Shown piece after piece: positions 53,415 through 61,799 of a stretch of 64,000 bases of DNA. The notes beneath the pieces were generated by a model that was not told where the DNA came from, did not search any database, and saw only the letters and a program-made list of their open reading frames with translations. The number at the start of each line of letters is the position of its first letter. The stretch's first letter is position 1. The DNA lies in assembly GCA_039714535.1 (NCBI GenBank), contig JBDLJC010000005.1, forward strand, positions 1 through 64,000. The letters are read 5' to 3'. Origin of the DNA: JAGXFP01 sp039714535 (GTDB lineage Bacteria; Desulfobacterota; Desulfobulbia; Desulfobulbales; JAGXFP01). A program made the position numbers and the translations under genes.

Positions 53415-54554
53415 ATGACTCAGAATTTACTTAACATACCTGTATTCCAGCCCGAAGATGATAGCCCTTGTTGTGGTTCCTCTGTAGCACCACCGGCTGA
53501 TGTCTCCGAGCGGGCCGGCTATACGATATGCCGGTTTGTTGATGGTTTTGTCGATACCGGTGCTGGGTTGGTGCCTCGGGTTGCCACGCATCTTACCTGG
53601 CGTGATCGGATTGGCGCAGCCAAGGTCAGGTTAGGGGCTTGGCGCGATAGCTATCTGGTCTCTCCGGGACTTTATTGTGTTGGTGATCCCGGCCAGGAAT
53701 CGCCGGTTTTGGTTACGGCTAACTATAAACTTACCTTCGATTCCTTGCGTCGTGAACTTTCTACGCAGGATGTCTGGATTCTGGTGCTGGATACCAGGGG
53801 AGTTAATGTCTGGTGTGCCTCTGCCCATAAGACATTTGGGACTGATGAGCTGTTGCAGAGGATTGAGACAAGTGAGCTGGGCAAGGTGGTCAATCATCGC
53901 CGGCTTATCGTGCCGCAGTTAGGGGCGTCCGGGGTTGATGCCCAGGCTATCAAGTCAGCCAGTGACTTCGAAGTGGTTTGGGGGCCGATCCGGGCCGGGG
54001 ACATCCCCCAATTTCTGGCTGATGCCAATAAGGCTGATGCTGCCATGCGTAAGCTGACTTTTACGCTGGCGGAAAGGCTGGTGCTTGCCCCCGTTGAACT
54101 GGCTATGACGATAAAGCCGACTCTGCTGATTCTGGTGGTGATGCTGGTTGTCTCCGGTCTGGGGCCGGGGTTCTTCTCGTTAGGAGTGGCCTGGCCCCGC
54201 TGGTTGTTTTTTGCGACTGCCTTATTAGTCGGGCTCTTGTCCGGGGTAGTATTGGTTCCGGCCCTGTTGCCCTGGCTGCCCTTTCGGGCTTTTTATCTGA
54301 AGGGGATCCTGGTGGCGTTGCCGACGGCTGCTGGGGTCATCTTCTGGTTTGGCTCATCTTTCTGGCCGGAGGTGGTTGCCCAGGTGCTCATCTGTCTGAC
54401 GGCAAGTTCTTATCTGGCCATGAATTTCACCGGCGCCACGCCGTATGCATCGCCATCGGGGGTGGAGAAAGAGATGCGTCGGGCAATTCCGGCACAGATT
54501 GTGATGACCTTGGTGGCTGTGGCATTATGGGTGGCTAACCCCTTTTTGGGATAG
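53415..54554 (+). CDS. hgcA: HgcA-type corrinoid membrane protein (mercury methylation) with variant cap-helix motif
   Basis: 379 residues. The N-terminal corrinoid domain (about 20-200) has the family blocks SPVLVTANYKLTFDSLRREL, WILVLDTRG and VSHRR-like VVNHRRLIVPQLGASGV. Residues about 215-379 form some five membrane helices. In HgcA, Cys in N(V/I)WCA(A/G)GK coordinates cobalt and carries methyl to Hg(II). Here Cys134 is kept but the motif is NVWCASAHK followed by TFGT, of equal length to the usual NVWCAAGKGTFGT. hgcB follows seven bases after the stop, so the pair is intact. Methylation activity cannot be judged from sequence. Confidence 0.88.
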   Translation: MTQNLLNIPVFQPEDDSPCCGSSVAPPADVSERAGYTICRFVDGFVDTGAGLVPRVATHLTWRDRIGAAKVRLGAWRDSYLVSPGLYCVGDPGQESPVLVTANYKLTFDSLRRELSTQDVWILVLDTRGVNVWCASAHKTFGTDELLQRIETSELGKVVNHRRLIVPQLGASGVDAQAIKSASDFEVVWGPIRAGDIPQFLADANKADAAMRKLTFTLAERLVLAPVELAMTIKPTLLILVVMLVVSGLGPGFFSLGVAWPRWLFFATALLVGLLSGVVLVPALLPWLPFRAFYLKGILVALPTAAGVIFWFGSSFWPEVVAQVLICLTASSYLAMNFTGATPYASPSGVEKEMRRAIPAQIVMTLVAVALWVANPFLG

Positions 54555-54560
54555 GTAGAT

Positions 54561-54848
54561 ATGAAAGGATTCAGGTATATAGACGGGGTTGCAACTCTGG
54601 CACTCAATGAAGATGTCTGCATTGGTTGCGGAAACTGTGGGACGGTCTGTCCGCATAGTGTCTTTACACTGGTCAGTGGCAAGGCACGGATCGTCGATCA
54701 TGACGGTTGTATGGAATGCGGGGCCTGTGCCAATAATTGTCCCGTTACCGCTATTGCTGTTACCCCGGGAGTTGGCTGCGCCTCCTATGTGATTCAGAAG
54801 TGGTGGATGGACCTACGGGGCAAAGAGGGGCCGATAACCTGTTGTTAG
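54561..54848 (+). CDS. hgcB: HgcB-type 2[4Fe-4S] ferredoxin
   Basis: Reductase partner of HgcA. 95 residues with two cluster motifs, CIGCGNCGTVCP and CMECGACANNCP, the family-specific third site GVGCASY and the C-terminal Cys-Cys pair (ITCC). The last two features separate HgcB from ordinary ferredoxins, and the extra Cys residues are thought to handle mercury. It begins MKGFRYIDGVATL as HgcB proteins do. Convergent with the DUF2807 gene 11 bases away. Confidence 0.92.
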   Translation: MKGFRYIDGVATLALNEDVCIGCGNCGTVCPHSVFTLVSGKARIVDHDGCMECGACANNCPVTAIAVTPGVGCASYVIQKWWMDLRGKEGPITCC

Positions 54849-54859
54849 ACAGGAGTGGT

Positions 54860-55564
54860 TTATTCAATCTTGTTGAGACTGCCCACCCCGAGGATATCCT
54901 TGCTAACCTTTTGCGGATTTCCGGAATAGTAGACATCGGCAATGCCGACAATACTGACGTTTAAGGACTCTGAGGCGTGGACGTTGGCGGAGTTGCTGCC
55001 TGAGACGTTCAACGTGGTAAATTGTGCTTTCAGGCCTCTGCTCTCCAGGTCGCCGCTGCCGGAGATATCGGCGTCGAATCTCGTTGCCCAGCCGGTTAAC
55101 TCTATGTCGCCGGAACCCTCTGCCACCAGAGAAAATCTGTCGGTGTGCAGCTCGTGGACTTTAACGTCATCGGAGCCGGAAGAAATCAGGGCGTACAGAT
55201 TGCCAACTGATATATCAAGGGTGATGCCAAGTTCGGTACAGATCGATTTTTTTGCATGTATAAGCACTTTGTTGCCGCTGGTTGTAGTAGCGATATGGGG
55301 CAGGATATTCTCATCGCCGGTAATCTTGACGAATTGTTGGGTCTGATTGCTCAAGATGTTGATCGTAAAAGCGCCGGAAACTTCCAGAATATTAAAAATC
55401 GGTAAATCCCGTTCCACGGTTTTTTCGATATTGTCTCCCTCGATACAGCCACCTTGGTATATTGCGGAAGTGTAAGCGTGGCCGGGGATGGCGGTAACCA
55501 GTAAGAGCATGGCTACTGTTAGAAAAATTATGAGCGGTGTGGTTTTAGTGGATTCAAAATTCAT
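54860..55564 (-). CDS. DUF2807 (head GIN) exported protein
   Basis: 234 residues with a signal peptide (LIIFLTVAMLLLVTAIPGHA) and a right-handed beta-helix-like DUF2807 domain (FNILEVSGAFTINILSNQTQ; LYALISSGSDDVKVHEL; FDADISGSGDLESRGL; TTLNVSGSNSANVHASES). Such proteins are predicted periplasmic or surface adhesin-like; role unknown. It is separated from rlmB by seven bases and is the last gene of the minus-strand run. Confidence 0.85.
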   Translation of the reverse strand: MNFESTKTTPLIIFLTVAMLLLVTAIPGHAYTSAIYQGGCIEGDNIEKTVERDLPIFNILEVSGAFTINILSNQTQQFVKITGDENILPHIATTTSGNKVLIHAKKSICTELGITLDISVGNLYALISSGSDDVKVHELHTDRFSLVAEGSGDIELTGWATRFDADISGSGDLESRGLKAQFTTLNVSGSNSANVHASESLNVSIVGIADVYYSGNPQKVSKDILGVGSLNKIE

Positions 55565-55571
55565 GACCGGC

Positions 55572-56330
55572 TTACCTTGAAATCATTGTTTGTTTTCTAA
55601 TCATTTCTTTCTGTCTGGCAATTTCGAAAAGTATAATACCCGCCGCCACCGAGGCGTTCAAGGAGTTAATTTTCCTGGCCATGGGGATTTTAACCAGAAA
55701 ATCGCATTGTTTTCTGACCAGTTTCCGGATTCCCTTGCCCTCCGAACCGATAACCAGGCAGGTTGGGTCGGAAAAGTCAGCTTCGTAAATTGTCTGCTGT
55801 CCTTCGCCTGCCGCCCCGAATATCCAGTATCCCGAGTCTTTGAGGGTGCGCAGGGAATCTGATAGATTGGTGACCCGACATATTTTTATATGGGCCAATG
55901 CTCCGGCCGCTACTTTGACCACGGTGCCGGTGATCTGCGCTGCCCGATCTTTGGGGATCAGGATTGCGATGGCTTTGGCTGCTGCGGCCGAGCGGATGAT
56001 GGCTCCCAAATTGTGTGGATCACTGATTGAGTCCAGGGCCACTACCAAGGTCGGTTGTTCTTTGAGGAGCTCATTAAGATCAACGGTCTGGTGTCCCTTT
56101 ATTCTGGCCAGGACTCCCTGGTGATTCGGGTTGGCTTCGCCTGGGATTGTGATTTTGGTGACGCTGCTGATTTTGATCCGCTGCTTTTCGGCCAAGCTGA
56201 TTATGGTCTGCAGTTTTTTTGCAGCACCGGATTGCTGGATGGATATTTCCTCGACCTGCTCCGGTCCGTTGTGCAAAATTTCCAGGATGGGGTGGATACC
56301 CCAGATCAGTATTTCGCGGGATTCGGCCAT
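55572..56330 (-). CDS. rlmB: 23S rRNA (guanosine-2'-O-)-methyltransferase RlmB-type (TrmH/SpoU family)
   Basis: 252 residues. N-terminal substrate-binding domain (about 1-85; IWGIHPILEILHNG, HQGVLARI) and a C-terminal knotted SPOUT domain with motif 1 LDSISDPHNLGAIIRSAAAA, motif 2 LVIGSEGKGIRKLV and motif 3 IPMARKINSLNASVAAGIIL. It methylates the 23S P-loop G2251 in E. coli. Starts four bases after gmk ends. Confidence 0.92.
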   Translation of the reverse strand: MAESREILIWGIHPILEILHNGPEQVEEISIQQSGAAKKLQTIISLAEKQRIKISSVTKITIPGEANPNHQGVLARIKGHQTVDLNELLKEQPTLVVALDSISDPHNLGAIIRSAAAAKAIAILIPKDRAAQITGTVVKVAAGALAHIKICRVTNLSDSLRTLKDSGYWIFGAAGEGQQTIYEADFSDPTCLVIGSEGKGIRKLVRKQCDFLVKIPMARKINSLNASVAAGIILFEIARQKEMIRKQTMISR

Positions 56331-56334
56331 GGGA

Positions 56335-56952
56335 TCAGGTGTTGACTATAAATTCGGGGACAGGGGCCCCTGAACGGTTGCGTTTGGCGTGGCTGCGTGC
56401 GGCCAGGATTACTGCCTTGACCATTTCAATCGCCTCGTCAAGTTCATCATTGATGATCACATGGTCGTACATAGCGAGGCTGGCTATCTCCCTGATGGCG
56501 TTGTCCAGCCGGAGGCTGATGGTTTCCTCTGAATCAGTTGCCCTGCCGGTGAGTCTTTTCCTTAGTTCCGCCAAAGAGGGGGGGACGATAAAAATAGTTA
56601 TCGGGCTGATATCTTTGTTGCCCTTGATCTGCCGGACCCCTTGGACATCGATGTCCAGGATGAGATCTGTGCCGGATTCCAGTTGATCAATAACCGCCTT
56701 CAAACTGGTCCCGTAGAGATTGCCATGTACTTCGGCAAATTCAAGAAATTCGTGATTGTCACGCATCCGGGCAAAAGCGGTCCGGTTCACAAAATGATAG
56801 TCCCGGCCGTCAATTTCACCGGTACGGGGGGCTCTGGTGGTGTGTGATATGGAGAATGACAGGGCCGGCAGATCGGCCATGACCGGTTTAAGGATGGTTG
56901 TTTTGCCGGCCCCGGAAGGGGCGGAAATAATGAATAGTTGACCGCTGATCAT
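56335..56952 (-). CDS. gmk: guanylate kinase
   Basis: Phosphorylates GMP to GDP. 205 residues with P-loop SAPSGAGKTT, the GMP-binding block SISHTTRAPRTGEIDGRDYHF and the lid. ATG 56952 shares its A with the remA stop and has AGAGGA six bases upstream, so it is preferred to ATG 56958. Gene order yicC-remA-gmk is conserved in Desulfobacterota and many Firmicutes. Confidence 0.95.
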   Translation of the reverse strand: MISGQLFIISAPSGAGKTTILKPVMADLPALSFSISHTTRAPRTGEIDGRDYHFVNRTAFARMRDNHEFLEFAEVHGNLYGTSLKAVIDQLESGTDLILDIDVQGVRQIKGNKDISPITIFIVPPSLAELRKRLTGRATDSEETISLRLDNAIREIASLAMYDHVIINDELDEAIEMVKAVILAARSHAKRNRSGAPVPEFIVNT

Positions 56953-57227
56953 CAACATTCCTCTGGCGTGGTTGCCTCGGTAGGCGAAAAGGTTGCAAAC
57001 CGTTGGGTAAGGGTCTCCGGTTGTACGGATGAGAGAATGACATGGTTGCTGTCGGTGATGATTATCGAACGGGTCCTCCGGCCTTCGGTGACATCAATGA
57101 TCTTCTTTTGGTCCCGGGCCTCGTCCTTAAGCTTTTTCATTGGCGATGATTTTGGGTGGACGACTGCGATGATGCGGCTGGCTACCACCGAATTACCGAA
57201 ACCTATATTGATTAGACGCTGGTCCAT
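56952..57227 (-). CDS. remA: RemA/DUF370 family protein
   Basis: 91 residues, with MDQRLINIGFGNSVVASRII and GRRTRSIIITDSNHVILSS as in DUF370. In Bacillus RemA is a DNA-binding regulator of matrix genes; in Gram-negatives its role is not established. It lies between yicC and gmk with overlap, as is usual for the family. Confidence 0.9.
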   Translation of the reverse strand: MDQRLINIGFGNSVVASRIIAVVHPKSSPMKKLKDEARDQKKIIDVTEGRRTRSIIITDSNHVILSSVQPETLTQRFATFSPTEATTPEEC

Positions 57228-57240
57228 CTAATTACCTCCA

Positions 57241-58128
57241 CTACTCAAGATTTTGTACCTGCTCACGCATCTTTTCAAGCTCATTTTTTATCTCTACGGA
57301 AAGATAGGCTACCTCGGCATTGGTTATTTTGGAGGCCAGGGTGTTTATCTCTCTAAGGAATTCCTGGAGCAGAAAATCAAGTCGTCGACCGGTCGGTTCA
57401 CCAAGGTCGAGGAAGTTTGCAAACTGGCTTATGTGGCTCTGCAGTCGGACCAGCTCTTCGGTCACATCGGCTTTGTCGACCATGATTGCCACTTCCTGGG
57501 CCAACCTGGCTTGATCAAGTGCCACTCCATCCAGCAGGGTGTCAAGACGCTCTTCCAGAGTCGCTTTTTTCTCGGCAATCAGTTGCGGGATCATTCCGGC
57601 AATTTTATCCGCTGCTTCGGCCACCTTGGCAAGACGGCTGACCAGATCTTCTTTCAGGTTGGCGCCTTCTGTCTGTCGCATTTTCGTGCAATCATCAAGT
57701 GCGGACTTGAGGGCCGGCTGGATGCCGTCCGACCAGATCTCGTCAAGGTTTTCTTCCTGATTCTCCGAAGAAATTATATCGCGGTAGTTGGCGATCATGG
57801 CCAGGTCGGGCGGAGAATTCAAGCCGAGTTTTTCGTTTAACTCCTGTAGGCAGCGTTGGTATTGCCGGGCAAAAGCGAGATCGGTTTTGAGTTGTATCGC
57901 TCCCTCATCCTCACCGCTATAGCTGATGGTTACATCAATATGGCCCCGATTGTAGGAAGAAGTGATCTCTCCTTTTATCTGCTCTTCAAGGGCCGCGTAC
58001 TTACGCGGTAGTCTGATTTTAATGTCGCAAAAGCGGTGGTTGACCGATCGAACTTCGGCGGTCCAGGTCCGGGAGTTGGCACCATATTCACCCCGGCCGA
58101 ATGATGTCATACTAAGTGGTCTGATCAT
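57241..58128 (-). CDS. yicC: YicC family endoribonuclease-like protein
   Basis: 295 residues with the YicC_N block MTSFGRGEYGANSRTWTAEV-RSVNHRFCD and the C-terminal DUF1732 block (TGRRLDFLLQEFLREINTLASK). E. coli YicC is reported as an RNase acting on small RNA; here the role is assumed by homology. Its ATG overlaps the kinase gene's stop by four bases. Confidence 0.92.
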   Translation of the reverse strand: MIRPLSMTSFGRGEYGANSRTWTAEVRSVNHRFCDIKIRLPRKYAALEEQIKGEITSSYNRGHIDVTISYSGEDEGAIQLKTDLAFARQYQRCLQELNEKLGLNSPPDLAMIANYRDIISSENQEENLDEIWSDGIQPALKSALDDCTKMRQTEGANLKEDLVSRLAKVAEAADKIAGMIPQLIAEKKATLEERLDTLLDGVALDQARLAQEVAIMVDKADVTEELVRLQSHISQFANFLDLGEPTGRRLDFLLQEFLREINTLASKITNAEVAYLSVEIKNELEKMREQVQNLE

Positions 58129-59111
58129 GATAAAGTTCCAATTATTTCTTCTTGGGATGTGGTGGCGGTCCCCAGCTTGCCGACGACAATGCCAGCGGCC
58201 TGGTTGGCAACCATTGCCGCTTCTTCGAAAGAAAGGCCCGCTGCTCTGGCCAGGGCCAGAGAGGCGATAACCGTGTCGCCCGCCCCGGTAACATCGAAGA
58301 CTTCCTTGGCGACAGTAGGGATAAGAAAGGGTTTCTGCCCTTGCTCAAAAAGGGCCATGCCCGCCTCACCTCTGGTGATAAGCAGGGCATCTGCCTTGAG
58401 TTTATCCTGAATGATCTGGGCTGCCTTGGCCAGGCTTTCTTCATCGGAGATCTCAACTCCGGACATTAACTCCGCTTCATGGCTGTTGGGGGTAAGGAGG
58501 GTCGCCCCGGAGAAGCGCTCGATGTTTTTCGGTTTTGGATCGACAATAACCGGGATGTTCGGCCTGGTTTTCAGCCTTGCCATCAACGAGGACATCAGAT
58601 TCTCGCTTATAATGCCCTTATTGTAATCGGAAATGATCACCGCCTGAAAAGAAGAGATATTATTGTCGATGAAGCTGAGCAGCTTGGCAAAATTCTCTTG
58701 CTGCAGCTCGCCGGTCTTTTCTCGGTCAAATCGCACTACCTGTTGGTGTTGCGCGATGATACGGGTTTTCTTTGTAGTTGGCCGGTTACCGCTTCTGATG
58801 ATTCCGTCGGTGGGAGAACCGAGCTCATCAAGTAAGCCGAGAAGGTGATCACCCATAATGTCCTGGCCGATTAAGCCACAGATAGTGGCTTTACCACCCA
58901 GGGCGTAGATATTGTTCAAGACGTTTGCCGCACCGCCCAGCAGTAGGTTTTCCCTGGTTACATTGACCACCGGCACCGGTGCTTCCGGGGAAATCCGGCT
59001 TACCGATCCCCAAATAAAATGGTCGATAATTATGTCGCCAATAACGAGAATGTTGGTTTCGGGGAATCTGGCGAAAACCTCTTTGATTTTTTCCTGCATA
59101 TTGCTGTTCAC
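58125..59111 (-). CDS. rfaE1: D-glycero-beta-D-manno-heptose-7-phosphate kinase (HldE N-domain/RfaE1 type)
   Basis: 328 residues, only the PfkB-like kinase part of HldE. Motifs: FIWGSVSRISPEAPVPV, LGGAANVLNNIYALGG, ISDYNKGI and the nucleotide site DVTGAGDTVIASLALA. It makes heptose bisphosphate for the LPS inner core. The cytidylyltransferase part is absent, so a separate RfaE2 is expected elsewhere. Starts at GTG 59111 with AAGGA upstream. First gene of the run to rlmB. Confidence 0.9.
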   Translation of the reverse strand: MNSNMQEKIKEVFARFPETNILVIGDIIIDHFIWGSVSRISPEAPVPVVNVTRENLLLGGAANVLNNIYALGGKATICGLIGQDIMGDHLLGLLDELGSPTDGIIRSGNRPTTKKTRIIAQHQQVVRFDREKTGELQQENFAKLLSFIDNNISSFQAVIISDYNKGIISENLMSSLMARLKTRPNIPVIVDPKPKNIERFSGATLLTPNSHEAELMSGVEISDEESLAKAAQIIQDKLKADALLITRGEAGMALFEQGQKPFLIPTVAKEVFDVTGAGDTVIASLALARAAGLSFEEAAMVANQAAGIVVGKLGTATTSQEEIIGTLS

Positions 59112-59561
59112 GTTTTGTCCTTATCGGGAGAGCCGTTTATTATGTGTCGAAGTAAGGGTGTACGTTACGTTTACCATGAGATAATCGATGCTACTAAGGC
59201 TTCTCACCGGTTGGGATGGCGGGGAGTCACTCAGCTTTGACTTTTTCCTCTGAACGCTGGGTCCTGTCAAGCATAAAATGTGTTTTTTGCGCCTTTTGGG
59301 GTTGAGGTAGCGCTTAGTTTTCTATGTCACTGAAACTGGCGCCCGCAAAGCTCAATTCAGTCGTAAAATAACGGTTTTTTTAGTTCCGCTTAATTAAGCA
59401 GCTCTGGATCTTTAGATTGTTTGTTTCGATCAAATAGCTAAATTACGCTGGCTTCTGCGCAGATCTGGAGATGAGTTCCTGGCCACCAGCCTGTCAGTCA
59501 GTAAAACTTATCAGGATGATTTCCAAGATCCTCTTGTCGGTTCAGGTCAGGTATTGTAAAA
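59112..59561. other. intergenic region, no gene seen
   Basis: Between the heptose kinase gene and the rhodanese terminator. No frame with protein features. The promoter for the kinase-to-rlmB operon should be near 59115-59200. Confidence 0.4.
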
Positions 59562-59603
59562 GAAGTTCAGCCTGGACCGGATTGATCCCGGCCCAGGCTG
59601 AAC
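59562..59603 (-). terminator. terminator of the rhodanese selenoprotein gene
   Basis: GTTCAGCCTGG (59565-59575) pairs perfectly with CCAGGCTGAAC (59593-59603), extended inward by CCGG/CCGG. On the minus strand it is followed by TTCTTTTAC. Confidence 0.8.
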
Positions 59604-59634
59604 GGGGCATTACAAGATGAACAGCAAAACAGAT

Positions 59635-60948
59635 TTATTCTTCTATTTCACACTCGCCATCTTCGCATTCGATGTTGGCGACCAGAAACCTGGCCTTCAA
59701 TCCGGCCTTTTTTAGGGATTGGACCGCCATGTCTGCCCTGGCCCCGGTGGAGCAGTGGACCATAAATTCTTTATCTTTAGGCAGTTCCGCGATTCTTTTC
59801 TCGATTTCGTCCAGAGGGATGTTGATGGCATTTGCAAACATCCCTTCCGAGGTCTCTTCCGGTCCCCTGACATCAAGGATTACCTTGCCGGCAGACTTCT
59901 TAGCCATGACTTTTTTAAATTCTTTGATTCCTACTTCACCCTTGCCGGGCTTATATTGCCAGGAAATTTCGGAGCTCATTTTGCCGGTAGCAATCTGGTT
60001 ACCTGCTGATTTCCATCCTGCAAAACTACCATCAACAGTTGCAATGGCTTTGTAGCCCCAGCCCTTGATTGTTTTGGCGCCTTTTTTGGTGTCTGCTTGG
60101 TTCCCATAAAGGATGATCGGAGCCTGGGATTTCATGGCCGGGAAATCATCTTCCGCGTCGGCAAGTTCGGCTAGAGGAATGTTGATCGCCCGCGGGATAT
60201 GTCCGGCAGCGGCGTCTTTGGATGAACGGAGATCAACCAGGACGATATTGCCGGTTTTGATGAATTTGGTGCTTGCGACCACCATCTGCCCCGATTTTTT
60301 CCACCCGGGAACTCCTTTCAGCATTACTTTTATGTTGGTAAAACCCATTTTTGCCGCCAGACCGGCGGATTTAGGACTCATGCCTCAGGTGGGGCCTCCG
60401 CAATAGAATATCAGCAGCTTATCCTTATTGTCCTGGGGTAATAGGGTCTTGCCCTCTTTTTTTAGTTTAGCAACCGGTATGGAGGTCGCGGTGGCAATGT
60501 GACCGGCGGCGTAGCGTTTGCCCGGTCTTGAATCGATCAACATGTAGTCGGCTTGGGCCGCGATCATTTTAGCCAGTTCCTCAGGCACGATCTCGGTTAC
60601 GCCTTTAGGCAGCTTGGCCAGTTTTGGTTTAATGACAGTAGCAATTTTGTCAGCGCCGACAACCTTGAACTTAACGATGGCCGCCTTGCCTTTCTTGGCA
60701 TGCTCAAGTCCCTTTGTGTCATCGTTGAATTTAAGCATGACCAGGCCGAGCTTCTTGTCCTCGATGGTGATGGTCTTGGCTTTGTTGGACTTGCCGAGGA
60801 CTTTGCCCTTAGTTACCGGCCCATCCTGTTGGGCGGTTGCCTGTTTACCTGCATCAACAGCGGCATGACTTAATGTCGGGCCGGACGTGACTATCAGGGC
60901 GGCACACAGGAATACCGGAATGCCGAGCATCAATTTTTTGAACTGCAT
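59635..60948 (-). CDS. periplasmic triple-rhodanese selenoprotein (in-frame UGA at codon 188)
   Basis: A naive reading gives two proteins (60385-60948 and 59635-60381), but they are in the same frame, split by one TGA at 60387-60385. Read as Sec, the 437-residue protein has a signal peptide and three rhodanese domains. Domain 1 (about 118-215) has the active site YCGGPT-U-GMSPKSA, where homologues have Cys in YCGGxxC. Domain 2 (about 220-320) lacks a catalytic Cys (ILYGNQAD, 279-284). Domain 3 (about 335-430) has Cys399 in VHCSTGARAD. A SECIS-like hairpin follows the TGA. AAGGAGG precedes the ATG. Rhodaneses move sulfane sulfur; Sec would make domain 1 a faster nucleophile. A sequencing error or pseudogene is less likely given the hairpin. 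Confidence 0.85.
60353..60387 (-). promoter_or_regulatory. bacterial SECIS-like hairpin of the rhodanese selenoprotein gene
   Basis: Twenty-one nt after the UGA lies apical loop GGUCU closed by a perfect CCGCC/GGCGG stem (60368-60364 and 60358-60354). Loop sequence and spacing match the hairpin in the MerT-like gene. The E. coli fdhF SECIS also has GGUCU in its loop. Confidence 0.78.
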
Positions 60949-61003
60949 AATATCCTCCTTGGTTTTGGTTAAACAATGTTCTCTTGGGTTAACTTTGCAA
61001 ATT

Positions 61004-61384
61004 CTAGTTTCTTGTTATCTGGTCAATGCAACCCATCAGCTCTGCCGGTTCAAAAGGGGTGCAGAGGAGACGAAAGTTGTTGCCGGTAGTTCCTAGGACG
61101 TCGAATGTGTCCTCACTACCGTATGGGGTGATCACGATTGCTGGTAGAGTTATGTCTCTATCTTGTAATTGTTTGAGCAGCCTGCTTCCTTCGCAATCCG
61201 GTCCCGGTATGTCAATGATCAACAGGTCTGTCTGCTCTAGGCCGGTCTTTGCAGCTATCTCGGCCAGTGCGGTTCCCGCATCGTGGCAGCTGGTTACCCT
61301 AAATTTGGCCTGTTTCAACAACAGAGTCAGGATACGTTCCAACCCTTTTTCGTTTTCGAGCAGTAAAATGTGCTTCTCGGGCAT
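61004..61384 (-). CDS. stand-alone response regulator receiver domain
   Basis: 126 residues comprising one CheY-like domain: acidic pair ENEKG (weaker than the usual DD), phospho-acceptor Asp in LLIIDIPGPDCEG, and Thr in AIVITPYGSED. The usual Lys near the end is not evident (RLLCTPFEPAEL). ATG 61384 has AAAGG upstream and gives the family's normal length; the frame opens 16 codons earlier. No output domain; perhaps part of the two-component system encoded just upstream. Confidence 0.75.
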   Translation of the reverse strand: MPEKHILLLENEKGLERILTLLLKQAKFRVTSCHDAGTALAEIAAKTGLEQTDLLIIDIPGPDCEGSRLLKQLQDRDITLPAIVITPYGSEDTFDVLGTTGNNFRLLCTPFEPAELMGCIDQITRN

Positions 61385-61799
61385 GTGTGCCTTTCTCTGG
61401 ATGATTTTATATCTGACTCTATTACCTAGCAACTGCTATGCCGTGGCTGGTTCTAATGTGTAACTGATTGTTATTGTTCTAAAAAATGGCTGCATTTCGG
61501 CATGTGCTCTGTTGCCGAAGGGGTGCAAAGAAATTTGCTTGGTTCATATGGGGGCGGTGGCAGACCTTTGTCGACGGGATTTACGCTGGTGAGGCTGGAG
61601 TGGGGGGCAAGGAAAATTGCACCCCTTCCAGGCGGATATATGGGGCTTATGTCCAATTTTCCGCCTTGATGCATCTATTTGAAATTATATGGATTTTAGT
61701 GATAGGAATCTAGTCGCCATAAGGCAGAATCCAGAATGAGGAGAGCTGACTCCTAAATTCATATTTGCTATGAGGGTTCGGGAAGGGTAGGACGGTTGG
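61385..61799. other. intergenic region with a 12-bp inverted repeat
   Basis: No convincing gene on either strand. GAAGGGGTGCAA (61517-61528) is the exact reverse complement of 61617-61628, enclosing a GC-rich 88-base segment with smaller hairpins (GCAAA/TTTGC). It could be a small repeat element or a structured RNA. Confidence 0.4.

Noticed and set aside
60385..60948. Stand-alone 187-residue rhodanese-like protein ending at the TGA, with a second gene starting at ATG 60381
   Set aside because: Both parts share one frame, the TGA falls exactly on the catalytic Cys site of the family, the supposed second gene has no ribosome binding site and would start inside the rhodanese active-site loop, and a SECIS-like hairpin follows.
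61471..61713. Small frames on both strands in the gap before the sigma-54 regulator
   Set aside because: Each is the mirror of the other across the inverted-repeat element, and neither has a start signal or family features.
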